From contig NZ_KQ040795.1 in NCBI RefSeq assembly GCF_000971965.1, positions 62,001 through 126,000 of the forward strand: DNA of 64,000 bases. The letters run 5' to 3'. Source of the stretch: Paenibacillus wulumuqiensis. GTDB taxonomy: Bacteria; Bacillota; Bacilli; Paenibacillales; Paenibacillaceae. Shown in pieces: positions 15,392 through 24,892 of the stretch. Under the pieces are notes generated by a model, which had not been told where the DNA came from, did not search any database, and was given only the letters and a program-made list of their open reading frames with translations. Position numbers and translations under genes: made by a program. Every line of letters begins with the position of its first letter. Positions within the stretch are counted from its first letter, which is position 1.

Positions 15392-15436
15392 ATAAGCGAC
15401 CTTTATCTAATTTAAGAACAGATAAAGGTCGCTTAT
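15392..15436. repeat. Perfect 17-bp inverted repeat
   Basis: ATAAGCGACCTTTATCT and its exact reverse complement are separated by eleven bases. No long T-run follows on either strand. It lies between the 3' end of the ywnB-like gene and the promoter of the secreted-protein gene. It may act as a weak terminator or insulator, or be a repeated element. Confidence 0.6.
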
Positions 15437-15503
15437 CATTAGCTAAAGTATTCACTTGAATTGGTACTCGGTTAGCCTTACCCTTCGCTAATCAACCCTT
15501 GGA

Positions 15504-16139
15504 TCAATAAGCTACCGTAAAGCGGTCGTGGATAAACTGTGGATCTTCCACCTCGTCAAACAGTGCTGCTGCGTAATCTTCGGCCGAAATGCGGCTTGCT
15601 CCATCATCGTCTGTGACCAGGCGGGTCGTACCGATGCGGAAATTGCCTGTGCGCTTGCCCGGTTCAATCCAGCTGGCCGGGCTGACATAGGTCCAGTCGA
15701 GATCGCTGTGACGATAGACCTCATAAGCTTCTACATGAGCCAGCGCCAGCGGCTTGATCTCTGCCGGGAAATCAGGTGTGTCCATCAGGCGCACGCCTGG
15801 TGCTACTTCCAGACTGCCTGCACCGCCGACAATTACCAGACGCGAAACACCGGCATTTTTCATGCCTTCCACAATAGAGCGTGCTGCTTCCGGCAGGTCG
15901 GATTCCTGCCCGAACTGTGGACCAAATGCGTTGATGACCACATCATGTCCGGCTACAGCCGCCTCCACGCTTGCCGGGTCCATCACATCCATGCGGATAC
16001 CGTGCAGACGCTCGGTGTTCTGATCGATTTTGGAAGAATCACGTGTCGCAGCGGTCACTTCGTATTTGCGGCGCAGTCCCTCCTGTACGAGACGCTGTCC
16101 AATAGTGCCTGTTGCACCGATAATAATTACTTTCATCAT
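15504..16139 (-). CDS. NAD(P)-binding atypical SDR protein (YwnB-like)
   Basis: A 211-residue Rossmann protein of the NmrA/SDR-a5 type. The dinucleotide motif GATGTIGQRLVQEG is at residues 8-21, VINAFGPQ follows, and VGGAGSLEVAPG is typical of the YwnB/flavin-reductase-like group. It probably binds NADP(H); no substrate can be named. The start is one of two adjacent ATGs at 16139 and 16136, after AAAGGATGG. It lies 79 bases downstream of an Rrf2 regulator gene, as ywnB lies beside ywnA in Bacillus subtilis, so the regulator probably controls it. Confidence 0.85.
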   Translation of the reverse strand: MMKVIIIGATGTIGQRLVQEGLRRKYEVTAATRDSSKIDQNTERLHGIRMDVMDPASVEAAVAGHDVVINAFGPQFGQESDLPEAARSIVEGMKNAGVSRLVIVGGAGSLEVAPGVRLMDTPDFPAEIKPLALAHVEAYEVYRHSDLDWTYVSPASWIEPGKRTGNFRIGTTRLVTDDDGASRISAEDYAAALFDEVEDPQFIHDRFTVAY

Positions 16140-16218
16140 TCATCCATCCTTTCCGTCATGACAGGTTATGCCTGTTTCTGTCTTTTACATACCCTGAGCA
16201 GCCGCTGATGATTCAGTA

Positions 16219-16665
16219 TCAACGCTGGATCGCCTGGCGGACCTCTTCCATCTGCTGAAGATCGGTCGTTATCTGGCGCAGGGTAATCTGTTCCAATTCA
16301 TGCTCCATCGCACGCTGGGCCCGGGCAAATACCTGCTCCAGTTCCTGCTGGATATTACGTCCCACATCGCAGTTGGGATTGGGATTATCATGAATCGCAA
16401 ATAACTCATCCCGCGTATCATTCTGCGTCGCCCGGTAAATATCGAGCAGCGTAATCTCGTCAGCCGGACGCGTCAGCTGTGCACCGGCCACCCCCGGCTG
16501 GGTACGCAGCAGTCCTGATTTGGTTAACTGGCTAATCATACGGCGGATCACCACCGGATTGGTATTGACGCTGCCTGCGATCATCTCCGAAGTGATACGC
16601 CCTTCTGTGGAATCAAGCAATGACAGTGTATGAATCGCTACGGCAAAACGGCTGTTGTAAGCCAT
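16219..16665 (-). CDS. Rrf2-family transcriptional regulator (YwnA-like)
   Basis: A 148-residue protein with an N-terminal winged helix (AVAIHTLSLLD, ITSEMIAGSVNTNPVVIRRMISQL) and an effector half with a single conserved cysteine in NPNCDVG near residue 98. Only one cysteine is present, so it is not an iron-sulfur IscR type with three cysteines; a thiol-based sensor of the YwnA/HypR kind fits better. The start ATG 16665 follows AAAGGAGG. It precedes the ywnB-like gene on the same strand. An AATAATT/AATTATT inverted repeat at 16725-16748, about 60 bases upstream, is a possible operator. Confidence 0.88.
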   Translation of the reverse strand: MAYNSRFAVAIHTLSLLDSTEGRITSEMIAGSVNTNPVVIRRMISQLTKSGLLRTQPGVAGAQLTRPADEITLLDIYRATQNDTRDELFAIHDNPNPNCDVGRNIQQELEQVFARAQRAMEHELEQITLRQITTDLQQMEEVRQAIQR

Positions 16666-16724
16666 CTGGATTCCTCCTTTCCTGCTGGCAGTTCTGATAC
16701 AGAGATCAGGTTCCCATTTATATG

Positions 16725-16748
16725 AATAATTGTCTATTTATAATTATT
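16725..16748. promoter_or_regulatory. Possible operator before the Rrf2 regulator
   Basis: AATAATT and AATTATT are complementary seven-base arms ten bases apart, about 60 bases before the regulator's start. The rest of the 16666-17007 gap shows nothing I can name. Confidence 0.3.
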
Positions 16749-17007
16749 ACAATTCCAGTCCATAGTTTAGTATACCAGCAATTTGCGCAAAACCAATATT
16801 GATTATGCAATGGTGACGATAAACCGTGCTTTTTATGGATACATGTCGGGTGACAACTGCACAATCGTCTGATTGGATCGCTACCGCAGCAATATGTGAT
16901 GGTTGTGAAACTCAAAAGTGTATTTTTCGTTTATATAGAAGTAAGAGTAAACATATTTATGATACTGCCGGTTGGCTATGACTATTCCAAGAAAGGAAGC
17001 TGATATT

Positions 17008-17331
17008 ATGTCATCCGCATTGCCTGTATTAAAATGGATTACCTTTGCACTGGAGGCACTGATGGCGATTCCGATCATCGGAGGTACATTCGTGATCTCC
17101 TATGGATATTCGCCGCTGTTTATCGCCTTTGTTCTGCATCTGGTTGCGCTGGTGCTGGCTGTACGTCTGGGACGCTCGCCGTTCGGGAACGCATTTGGTG
17201 TCATTACTTCCGCACTGGCCTGGATTCCGTTCCTCGGCTGGATCATGCACTGTATCGCGGCCATCCTACTGCTGATCGAATCGATTGCTGTAACCGGAAC
17301 CCGCAGCACGGATCGTTATCGCCGTTACTGA
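17008..17331 (+). CDS. Small membrane protein of unknown function
   Basis: A 107-residue protein with three or four hydrophobic segments (about 8-30, 33-53, 62-80 and 80-98) and a short basic tail. I do not recognise the family. ATG 17008 follows AAAGGAAG; in-frame ATGs further up, at 16972 and 16978, precede that site. The gene diverges from the Rrf2 regulator and precedes another membrane protein gene by about 100 bases, without an evident terminator between them. Confidence 0.7.
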   Translation: MSSALPVLKWITFALEALMAIPIIGGTFVISYGYSPLFIAFVLHLVALVLAVRLGRSPFGNAFGVITSALAWIPFLGWIMHCIAAILLLIESIAVTGTRSTDRYRRY

Positions 17332-17429
17332 ATGGAACCTGTCTTGTCTCCCACCCTTTCTTGTGTAATAGTGATATTATCAGCATGAATAGATTATCGT
17401 ATTAATCGATCAATGAAGGAGTGAATCGG

Positions 17430-18278
17430 GTGGGATCACTGGAATGGACCTTTCTTCAACATAATCCGGCGCTGCTTGTCATTGTCCTTCTTGCCGGATT
17501 GGCAGTTCTCTCCCTGACATACGGCTTGTCCGCCAGACAGCGGATCAGTATGGAGCGGGAACGAATGCGCCGGATTCAATCCAGCCTGGATTACTTTACC
17601 CAAGCAGCCGGACGATTGTATCCGGCTGTTGTTATGCCTGCCTCAGCGCTGGGGATTTCTTCGGGAAAACCACGTACTGCCGAAGATCAGAGCCTAACTG
17701 CGGTCATCCTGAGCTGCAAGGCAGCGCCGTATGCTTCCGCTGAACTGCTGAAGCGGATCGACGAGTATATGGAGCGGCAGGACCGACAGTCCATGCTGCT
17801 GCTCTACCGGACACTGGAAATGGAGATCAGCCGACTGACCCGCGAGCGTGCCGGGCTGCTTACGCGCGGTGAACATCCACGCTGGGGAATGCTCTTCTGG
17901 ATGACGCTGCGTCCGCTGCTGCCATTTGCCGCACTCATTGTAGAGCTGCTGTTCTGCTGGCAGCTGACAGACGATCTGCAGGAAGCTGCCGGGCTCGGAC
18001 CGCCTGCACCGTTATTCGCGGTACTGCGGTTTGTGTCCTGTACCGGCGCGCTGCTGCTGCTGTATGGCGTGATGTGCGCGGAGTTCCGGGAGAGCGGACG
18101 GCGGGCTTCCTTTGTCATGGCGGCACTGGTGATAGGTGCGCTGACACTGCTGCATTTACTGGGCTTGATGGCTGCACCGTATGTGCTGGTTGTGCAGATT
18201 CTGATGTATGCGGCCGGATATCGTCTGACCCGGGAGCCCAAGCGCAAGGAACGCCCTTATGCCGGAGAATATGAATAA
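17430..18278 (+). CDS. Membrane protein of unknown function
   Basis: A 282-residue protein with one N-terminal transmembrane segment (about 13-33), a central cytoplasmic and partly helical region of about 130 residues (residues 35-160), and three C-terminal transmembrane segments (about 165-270). No motif identifies it. I chose GTG 17430, eight bases after GAAGGAG; an in-frame GTG at 17421 overlaps that site. A bidirectional terminator starts at the stop codon. The topology is compatible with a sensor or scaffold, but nothing more can be said. Confidence 0.7.
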   Translation: MGSLEWTFLQHNPALLVIVLLAGLAVLSLTYGLSARQRISMERERMRRIQSSLDYFTQAAGRLYPAVVMPASALGISSGKPRTAEDQSLTAVILSCKAAPYASAELLKRIDEYMERQDRQSMLLLYRTLEMEISRLTRERAGLLTRGEHPRWGMLFWMTLRPLLPFAALIVELLFCWQLTDDLQEAAGLGPPAPLFAVLRFVSCTGALLLLYGVMCAEFRESGRRASFVMAALVIGALTLLHLLGLMAAPYVLVVQILMYAAGYRLTREPKRKERPYAGEYE

Positions 18279-18339
18279 AAAACGGTGCAGAACCTCTGGA
18301 CAACCGGTTGTGGTTATCCAGGGAACTGCACCGTTTTTA
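18279..18339. terminator. Bidirectional terminator
   Basis: AAAACGGTGCAG and CTGCACCGTTTT form the outer stem, with an inner CTGGA/TCCAG stem. A- and T-runs on both sides serve the convergent genes. Confidence 0.85.
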
Positions 18340-18399
18340 TTTTAATTTATGGAATATATAAAAGAAAACCTGTTCATCGCATACGATGATTTCTACTGA

Positions 18400-19467
18400 T
18401 CAGCCTTCGACCTCATTGATATCCGCCATCAGGCATACCGGACGATTCAGGGTAAGTTCCTGGCCGGTAGGCGTCAGGCGGCCGGTATCGGGCTCCATGG
18501 CAAACTGGACAATATTATTGCTGTCCTGATTGCAGACGAGTACGTACCCGCCGGGCACTACGGCAAAGTTGCGCGGGGTCTGGCCTTTGACCGATACCCA
18601 TTCGACAGGTGTCAGCTCACCGGACTGCTCATCGATATTGTAATGCACGAGGCTGTCATGTCCACGGTTGGAGGCGTACACATAACGGCCGCACAGGGAT
18701 AGGCGAATATCCCCACCCGTATTTTCCCCCTGGAAGTCCTCCGGCAGTGTCGATACCGTACCGAGAATCTCCAGTACACCGTTCTCGACATTGCGGGCAT
18801 AGGAAGTAACGGTACTGTTCAGCTCGTTGATGCCATAGGCCAGCTGACCGTTCGGATGAAAGACCAGGTGACGGGGACCCGACTGCGCAGGCAGCTCGGT
18901 CACTCCCACCTTGACCAGCTGATCATTCTCGATGCGGTAGCTTACAATCTGATCCAATCCCAGATCGGATACATAGGCCATCTGGCTGTCCAGCGAGGAT
19001 ACCGCGGAATGCAGATGCGGCGCATCCTGGCGTTCCGGATGGGCGCCACTGCCCTCATGATGCACTTCACCGCTCATTGCACCCAGATTGCCGTCTTCCT
19101 GTACCGGGAAAAGGTTGGCATTTTTACCGGTATAGTTGGCAGCCAGCAGATAACGTCCATCCGGCGTCAGCTGCACATAACATGGCGCACCGCCGCCGGT
19201 TGGCTTGCGATCCAGCAGATGCAGCTCATGGGTCTGTTCGTCGATCGAGTAAGCTGTAATTTCCCCTTCATCGATCTCACAGGCAGCATACAGATACTTG
19301 CCGTCTGCGGACAGCGCCAGATACGACGGGTTCTCCGCCCCACTGATCTCCGAGACGATGCGCAGCTCCCCTGTCTCCTGATTCATCACAGCCACATGAA
19401 TACCGGCCTCTTCCTTGCCTGCGTATGTACCAATGTACATCCATACCTGATTATCGGTTACCGACAT
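18400..19467 (-). CDS. Lactonase-family beta-propeller protein (6-phosphogluconolactonase type)
   Basis: A 355-residue seven-bladed propeller of the YbhE/Pgl lactonase family: repeated blades such as NPSYLALSADGKYLYAA, GAPCYVQLTPDGRYLLAANY and GPRHLVFHPNGQLAYGINE, and the C-terminal NFAVVPGGYVLVCNQDSNN. The family member Pgl hydrolyses 6-phosphogluconolactone in the oxidative pentose phosphate pathway; others act on different lactones. Since zwf and gnd are also in this window but 26 kb away, a pentose phosphate role is plausible and unproven. ATG 19467 follows GGAGAGGGG; the in-frame TTG 19485 lies before it. Confidence 0.85.
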   Translation of the reverse strand: MSVTDNQVWMYIGTYAGKEEAGIHVAVMNQETGELRIVSEISGAENPSYLALSADGKYLYAACEIDEGEITAYSIDEQTHELHLLDRKPTGGGAPCYVQLTPDGRYLLAANYTGKNANLFPVQEDGNLGAMSGEVHHEGSGAHPERQDAPHLHSAVSSLDSQMAYVSDLGLDQIVSYRIENDQLVKVGVTELPAQSGPRHLVFHPNGQLAYGINELNSTVTSYARNVENGVLEILGTVSTLPEDFQGENTGGDIRLSLCGRYVYASNRGHDSLVHYNIDEQSGELTPVEWVSVKGQTPRNFAVVPGGYVLVCNQDSNNIVQFAMEPDTGRLTPTGQELTLNRPVCLMADINEVEG

Positions 19468-19569
19468 GATGATTCCCCTCTCCAATCCGTATTGGCCTGC
19501 TCTTGTACATATCGTCGTAGAGCGGGCATGTGCATTCTCTAATTAATACCGATTCTGTGAGGGGATGAA

Positions 19570-20649
19570 TCATCCACGCAGGGATATCTTACGGAACACC
19601 ATGCGTAAAACAGCCGGCACCGCCAGGAAAATGAGCAGCGTACGGAACAGCTGATAGCAGCTCACCGTGGCAATATCCGCACTCACCTCATGAGCGATAA
19701 TGCCCATCTGATCCATGCCGCCAGGAGCCATACTCAGCAGCGCAGTCGCCGGGGTCAGATGATGCCACTGGATCAGAATCACCGTCATGACGCAGGCAAA
19801 GATCAACAGTACTGCTCCGCTGCCGACCGCGAGCAGAATCATCTGCAGTTTGCGTTCGAGCTGTTCGGGATGCAGCATCAGCCCAATCGAGCTGCCGATC
19901 ATCAGCTGGGCCGCATCCAGCAGGGACGCCGGCAGTGCCGGACCCGGAATGCCGCAGAGCTGAATTCCGGCCGTGACGATCATCGGCAGCAGCATATAGG
20001 CGGTCGGGAAGTGGAATCGTTTGCCGATCACTGCCGCGACCGGACATACTATCGCAAACAGCCAGATTGTCGGCGGCAGCGATGACCAGCCAGGAGAAGT
20101 ATGGGTGATCGCCTCTGTCACCGCATTCAGATCCACACCGAACAGCGGACTGAAAATAAGCAGCGGCACAAAGATCACAATCATCATCAGCCTCGATACC
20201 TGTAAAAAGGTAACCACCGTCAGATCAATCCCTTTGATTTCCTGTGCCAGCAGTACCATCTGGGTGAGTCCACCCGGAATACTGCCAATCAATACCGTCG
20301 GAAAGGAAATCCCTGTCCAGCGGGAGATGAGATAGGCGGTTGCCGCTGAAAACAAAAGCAGCAGCACCGTCATCACAATCATTGACGGCAGCTGCTGCCC
20401 GATCCGGGATAGCGTGGAAAAGGTCAGCGACAGGCCCAGCGAGTAACCGACGATAATGGTCCCTGCATCCCGTATGGCTGCCGGCCAATCCAGCTGCAAT
20501 CGCCGGAAGATCCTGGACCCGATAAAGACCAGGATCATCGGGCCGAGCAGCCATGGTACAGGCAGATGAAGCCATGTGAACAGCAGACCGCCCAGCAGTG
20601 CCAGCAGCAGGGTATATCCCCAGCTTAGCCAGCGGGACGGGCTGTTCAT
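19570..20649 (-). CDS. AbrB-family membrane transporter
   Basis: A 359-residue polytopic membrane protein with two homologous halves of about five helices each, the layout of the AbrB/AmoA-like family (PF05145). The repeated glycine-rich segments WLLGPMILVFIGSRIF, GSIPGGLTQMVLLAQE in the first half and MAPGGMDQMGIIAHE in the second mark the duplication. The substrate is unknown. The ATG overlaps the stop of the upstream metallo-hydrolase gene by four bases (ATGA), so the two are translationally coupled. Confidence 0.82.
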   Translation of the reverse strand: MNSPSRWLSWGYTLLLALLGGLLFTWLHLPVPWLLGPMILVFIGSRIFRRLQLDWPAAIRDAGTIIVGYSLGLSLTFSTLSRIGQQLPSMIVMTVLLLLFSAATAYLISRWTGISFPTVLIGSIPGGLTQMVLLAQEIKGIDLTVVTFLQVSRLMMIVIFVPLLIFSPLFGVDLNAVTEAITHTSPGWSSLPPTIWLFAIVCPVAAVIGKRFHFPTAYMLLPMIVTAGIQLCGIPGPALPASLLDAAQLMIGSSIGLMLHPEQLERKLQMILLAVGSGAVLLIFACVMTVILIQWHHLTPATALLSMAPGGMDQMGIIAHEVSADIATVSCYQLFRTLLIFLAVPAVLRMVFRKISLRG

Positions 20650-21374
20650 GAAGAATGCACCAGCTCATCCAGCCGCTGCTGCAGATCCCCGCGGAACAAT
20701 CCGCCATGGTAACATACGACCGTCTCCACATCCAGATTGCGGAAAGCATTCAGCGACTGGATCGCCTGCTCCATATTAAGAGTATGCTGTGGTACAGGTC
20801 CCATCAGCTGACCATCCTCCACGACCATGGCATCTGCTGTGATCAGCGTTTTGCTGGATGGATGGTACAGACTGATATGTCCCGGTGTATGGCCGGGCGT
20901 AGCAATCACCTGCAGACCGCCTGCAAATGGAAGCAGCTCCCCGCCATGCAGCGTATGGGTGACATTACCGGGAGTTTCCGGCGAGAAGACCGAGCGAAAA
21001 GCATCTTGCTCCGGCTGAGGCAGAGCTGACAGCATCATATCCAGACGCTCCGGTGAAGCTTTGAGAAAAGGAGCCCTGCCGTCGATTGCAGGCTGATCCC
21101 CGGTATGGGCATAGACCTTCAGTCCGCCATTTGCCGCTGCCAGCAGCTGTGGCAGTGTACCGATATGATCCAGATCCTGATGGGTCAGTATAACCGTGTT
21201 AACCGGGTACGCCGGATCAATATGCTGCATCAGCATCTCGTAGCTTCCCGGGAATCCAGTATCGATCAGTACCGCCTGACCTTCTTCATAAATAACGATC
21301 GGATGAATCACTATCTCATGGCCTCCGACTTCCAGCTTGAATTCAATGACTTCCATAGTATCTGTAATTTTCAT
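20646..21374 (-). CDS. MBL-fold metallo-hydrolase
   Basis: A 242-residue metallo-beta-lactamase-fold protein. The metal-binding motif HQDLDHIG (HxDxDH type) lies near residue 60, and ATPGHTPGHISLYHP and a late VVCYHGGLF supply the other ligands. The length is typical for a stand-alone hydrolase. No substrate can be assigned; lactones, thioesters and similar small molecules are possible. It is the first gene of a two-gene operon with the AbrB-type transporter, overlapping it by four bases, which suggests the hydrolase acts on what the transporter moves. Confidence 0.85.
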   Translation of the reverse strand: MKITDTMEVIEFKLEVGGHEIVIHPIVIYEEGQAVLIDTGFPGSYEMLMQHIDPAYPVNTVILTHQDLDHIGTLPQLLAAANGGLKVYAHTGDQPAIDGRAPFLKASPERLDMMLSALPQPEQDAFRSVFSPETPGNVTHTLHGGELLPFAGGLQVIATPGHTPGHISLYHPSSKTLITADAMVVEDGQLMGPVPQHTLNMEQAIQSLNAFRNLDVETVVCYHGGLFRGDLQQRLDELVHSS

Positions 21375-21496
21375 CGTTTCCCAAAGTCTAACGCTAGACT
21401 TCGGTTCACCTCCTTGTATTTTACTTGTTTCTACATCTATTATCCCGCTTCGGCTGATTGCCTGTCAAAATTCAAGCAGGCGACCATTCACCTGCT

Positions 21497-22579
21497 TCAT
21501 ATCCAGGCTGCACATACCCTATTACGTCCTTCGCCCTTGGCCCGGTAGAGTGCCTGATCCGCCTGATCCAGCAGTTCCTCGGCCGATCTGTCCGGGAAAA
21601 CGGATACCCCGATCGAAGCCGTAATCCGCAGCTGCTGCCCATCCGGAAGCGGAAAGACATGCTGTTCAATCTGCTGGCGCAGACGCTCTGCCGCCTGACT
21701 CGCCTGGCTGTGGTTGCAGCAGTGCAGCAGCACGACGAATTCTTCTCCGCCTTTGCGGGCACAATCGTCCGAAGAACGGACAAAATGATGCAGCAGCTCC
21801 CCCATCTCTGCCAGCACCGCGTCCCCAGCACTGTGCCCGTACGTATCATTAACGGATTTGAAATGGTCAATATCCATCATCAGCAGGGCAAACGGCTCTT
21901 CAGTACGCATGGCATGAAGTACCTTCTGCTCAAAAATCGCCTCGAAAGCGCGCGGATTATGCAGCCCGGTCAGGTAATCGCGGCTGGCCGTTTCCTTGAG
22001 CAGATAAATCGAACGGTTGGAGCGGCTCAGATAGGTCAGCAGCAGATATGTAAACAATCCGCCCAGCGTATACACAAACATCACCAGCAAAAAAGGCAGT
22101 ACAATATTGCCCTCATACATCATATACACCGGCAAGCCGGGAAGAATCATGCTTCCGCCCACAATAATGGTCCAGCGCTGTAACGATTGGTTATGCTTGC
22201 CGTCAAACAGCAGACTCGAAAGTATAAAAGCCAGAATCAGCATGGATATGCCAACAAGCAGTCCTGCCGTGTTGCTTGTATCCACCAGCAGAAAGCGGCC
22301 CAGCAGCAAAATGATCAGACTGATCAGCCCTGCCAGACGACCGGACATATAGACTGCGCTAATAATCGCCAGCGTACGCAGATCCAGATAAAAACCACCA
22401 GGTGTACTGACACTCGAAAACATCAGTCCGATCCCGAGCAAACCGAGCAGAGTCCCGGCAATATAAGGAAAGACGCGGCTGTATTGAGGAATACTTTCCT
22501 GAATCTTATTGAGCAAAAGATTGCACAGGAACAAAAAAGTGGTCATTAATGTTAGATTATTCAGCAGATTAACAAGCAT
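21497..22579 (-). CDS. Membrane-bound diguanylate cyclase (GGDEF)
   Basis: About 360 residues. The N-terminal half has five to six transmembrane helices and resembles 5TM sensor regions (MFSSVSTPGGFYLDLRTLAIISAVY). The C-terminal GGDEF domain carries MMDIDHFKSVNDTYGHSAGD and the active-site loop RKGGEEF, so it should make cyclic di-GMP. No clear RxxD inhibitory site is seen just before the loop (FVRSSDDCARKGGEEF). I chose ATG 22579 after GAAAGG; in-frame ATGs at 22630 and 22660 lack ribosome binding sites. The gene is monocistronic. It is one of three cyclic di-GMP-related genes in the window. Confidence 0.88.
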   Translation of the reverse strand: MLVNLLNNLTLMTTFLFLCNLLLNKIQESIPQYSRVFPYIAGTLLGLLGIGLMFSSVSTPGGFYLDLRTLAIISAVYMSGRLAGLISLIILLLGRFLLVDTSNTAGLLVGISMLILAFILSSLLFDGKHNQSLQRWTIIVGGSMILPGLPVYMMYEGNIVLPFLLVMFVYTLGGLFTYLLLTYLSRSNRSIYLLKETASRDYLTGLHNPRAFEAIFEQKVLHAMRTEEPFALLMMDIDHFKSVNDTYGHSAGDAVLAEMGELLHHFVRSSDDCARKGGEEFVVLLHCCNHSQASQAAERLRQQIEQHVFPLPDGQQLRITASIGVSVFPDRSAEELLDQADQALYRAKGEGRNRVCAAWI

Positions 22580-22871
22580 CGTATCCAGCCTTTCATACAA
22601 ACGGTATTCCCGGGCATTCCGCCGAATCATTACCGATTGGCGGCAGGCTGGGGAACCCATGTATAATTACGGTCTTTTCCGAAAAATGGTTCATCCGTAC
22701 AGACCTTCTCCATTATAACCGGATATCTTTTATGATCAGTTACATGTTCTTCATCTTATTAAAGGAATGCTTTTCCACTCTCCGGCCAAAAGAGCAAAAA
22801 GACCCGGTGTCCAAAGAGACCAGACCAATTACAGTATTTCTCATTCTTCTGTGCACTGCGAAAAGTTACTA

Positions 22872-22911
22872 TAAAAAGGCTGCCACAGATCATACTGCAG
22901 CAGCCTTTTTA
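22872..22911. terminator. Bidirectional terminator downstream of amidase gene
   Basis: AAAAAGGCTGC and GCAGCCTTTTT flank a loop of 17 bases or fewer, with T-runs on both strands. It serves the minus-strand amidase gene. The remaining part of the 22580-22963 gap holds nothing recognisable. Confidence 0.8.
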
Positions 22912-22963
22912 TGGTGATCGGTTCGTTCTGTTTCTGTTGTTGAGCCTGGCAGGTGTACTGCAT

Positions 22964-24172
22964 TCAGGAAGTGATAATTGCACCCTGACGCACCCACTGA
23001 AGCAAACGCAGATCCTGATGTACTCCGGCAATCACGGACAGCCCGACAGGCGCACCGTCGATCGTACCTGCCGGAATCGTAATCTGCGGCAGACCCGCCA
23101 GACCGGCAATGGAGGACAGCTGCATCGTCTGCGAACGGCGGCGCTCACTGTCTTCGCCCTGAATATGCAGCGATGGCGCAGGGCCAGTAGCAGTTGGTAC
23201 AATCATCAGCCCTTCGGTACCCAGCAGCGATCGCAGCGATTCCCGCACTTCATCCATCCGTGTAAATGCTTCGCCCTGTTCCTCACGCTTCAGTGTGCTT
23301 GCCCAGGCGAAACGTCCGGCAATATCCTCGGCGAACACCGGCTGCACCTCTTCGATCCACTCCCGATGCTGCTTCCAGATCTGAATGGCCTGCACCCTGC
23401 GAAAGGCGGTCATCCAGGCTGCCAGCCCTTCCGGAGCAATCGATATCCACTTCTCCGCCACTGACTGCTCTGCCAGCCGGGACAACAGATCATGCGCTGC
23501 AGCCAGCAGCAGTTCCTTCGTATCCGCTTCGGCGAGATCCCAGGCTTCACGAGGGAAATATATCTTCTGAAAATAATGATTCGGATCCGGCGCAGACTGC
23601 AGCGGATCTTCCGCGAGCAGCACCTGACCGACATCATGCAGCAGCTCTGCCGTATTCGCCATCCAGCCCACCGTGTCAAAACCGGCAGCCAGCGGAATCA
23701 CGCCTTCCAGGGATATCGCGTCATGTGTGGGACGCATGCCGTAAATGCCGCAGTACGAGGAAGGAATCCGTACCGACCCTCCCGTATCTGTGCCAATGGC
23801 AAAGTCACGCAGACCGGCAGCGACAGCAACCGCAGAGCCGCTGGAGGAACCGCCCGGAATGCGGTCCTTTGCCCGCGGATTAACCGGTGTGCCGTAATGT
23901 ACATTTTGTCCGTTCAGGCTGTACATCAGCTCATCCGTATGTGTGGTGCCGCGCAGCACGGCTCCCGCATTCAGCAGAGACAGAATCGCCGGAGCCGTAT
24001 ATTCGGCTGGCGGATGAGTGCGCAGCCAGTCCGGATTGCCGGCACCGGAAGCGTATCCTTCCAGCGCGAATACATCCTTTACCCCAAAGCTTAATCCGGC
24101 CAGCGTTCCCTTACTGCTGCTTGCCGCAAGTTCAAACTGCTCATTTACAAATGCATTCCAGTCAGACGTCAT
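22964..24172 (-). CDS. Amidase-signature family hydrolase
   Basis: A 402-residue amidase. The Ser-Ser-Lys triad is visible: Lys in FGVKDVF near residue 33, then GGSSSGSAVAVAAG and the nucleophile region GTDTGGSVRIPSSYCG. These enzymes hydrolyse amides to carboxylic acids and ammonia; GatA, of the same superfamily, is longer and lies in an operon with gatC and gatB, which are absent here. The substrate is therefore unknown. ATG 24172 follows AAGGGAGGA; the in-frame start at 24208 is upstream of that site. The gene diverges from an Lrp/AsnC regulator gene. Confidence 0.88.
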   Translation of the reverse strand: MTSDWNAFVNEQFELAASSSKGTLAGLSFGVKDVFALEGYASGAGNPDWLRTHPPAEYTAPAILSLLNAGAVLRGTTHTDELMYSLNGQNVHYGTPVNPRAKDRIPGGSSSGSAVAVAAGLRDFAIGTDTGGSVRIPSSYCGIYGMRPTHDAISLEGVIPLAAGFDTVGWMANTAELLHDVGQVLLAEDPLQSAPDPNHYFQKIYFPREAWDLAEADTKELLLAAAHDLLSRLAEQSVAEKWISIAPEGLAAWMTAFRRVQAIQIWKQHREWIEEVQPVFAEDIAGRFAWASTLKREEQGEAFTRMDEVRESLRSLLGTEGLMIVPTATGPAPSLHIQGEDSERRRSQTMQLSSIAGLAGLPQITIPAGTIDGAPVGLSVIAGVHQDLRLLQWVRQGAIITS

Positions 24173-24402
24173 ACGGATTCCTCCCTTAAAGTCGGTAAGC
24201 GGCAGCAAGGCCGCATGATGAAAAACGTAAGCATTATTTCATTTTGATATTGAAAACGATTTTTAAACATTATATATTTATTCATATTGTAATTAAAAGT
24301 ATTATTTTTCGTTCAAAAAGAAAGTTGTTCACCATATATCTGCTGTTCGGCAATCAGCGTATAACGTGTCTCCGACAGCACAACAATCAGGGAGTGAATA
24401 TA

Positions 24403-24888
24403 ATGAGTCAATCCAAATCCTCCGGCGGCATGCAGGAGAATCATATTGATGATATTGACCGCAAGATTATTGCTATTCTAAACCAGAATGGACGCATATC
24501 CTATACCGATCTGGCCAAGGATATCGGATTATCCCGGGTCGCTGTACAGGCGCGGGTCAACGCACTGATGGAGAATGGAACAATCGAACGCTTTGCCGCG
24601 GTTATCAATCCGGCCAAAATCGGCATATCCGTCTCCGCTTTTTTTAACGTGGAGGTGGAACCTAAGCATCTGCACGAGACTGCCGACCGGCTCGCCGAGG
24701 AGCCTTTTGTCACCAGTCTCTACCATATGACCGGGCCGAGCAAGCTGCATATGCATGGGCTGTTCAAGGACAATCAGGAAATGGAGACATTTCTGCGGGA
24801 GAAATTATACAATATGCCGGGAATCATGAGCGTGGACTGTCAGGTGCTGATCACCCGCTACAAGAGCCGGATGGGAATGAGGTTATAA
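24403..24888 (+). CDS. Lrp/AsnC-family regulator
   Basis: A 161-residue regulator with an N-terminal helix-turn-helix ([23 protein letters not shown], then [17 protein letters not shown]) and a C-terminal RAM ligand-binding domain. ATG 24403 follows AGGGAGTGA; in-frame codons as far up as 24244 have no binding site. It lies four bases before the first chromate transporter gene and so is probably its operon partner and regulator. It diverges from the amidase gene, which it might also control. The ligand is unknown; an amino acid is usual for the family. Confidence 0.88.
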   Translation: MSQSKSSGGMQENHIDDIDRKIIAILNQNGRISYTDLAKDIGLSRVAVQARVNALMENGTIERFAAVINPAKIGISVSAFFNVEVEPKHLHETADRLAEEPFVTSLYHMTGPSKLHMHGLFKDNQEMETFLREKLYNMPGIMSVDCQVLITRYKSRMGMRL

Positions 24889-24892
24889 CGAT

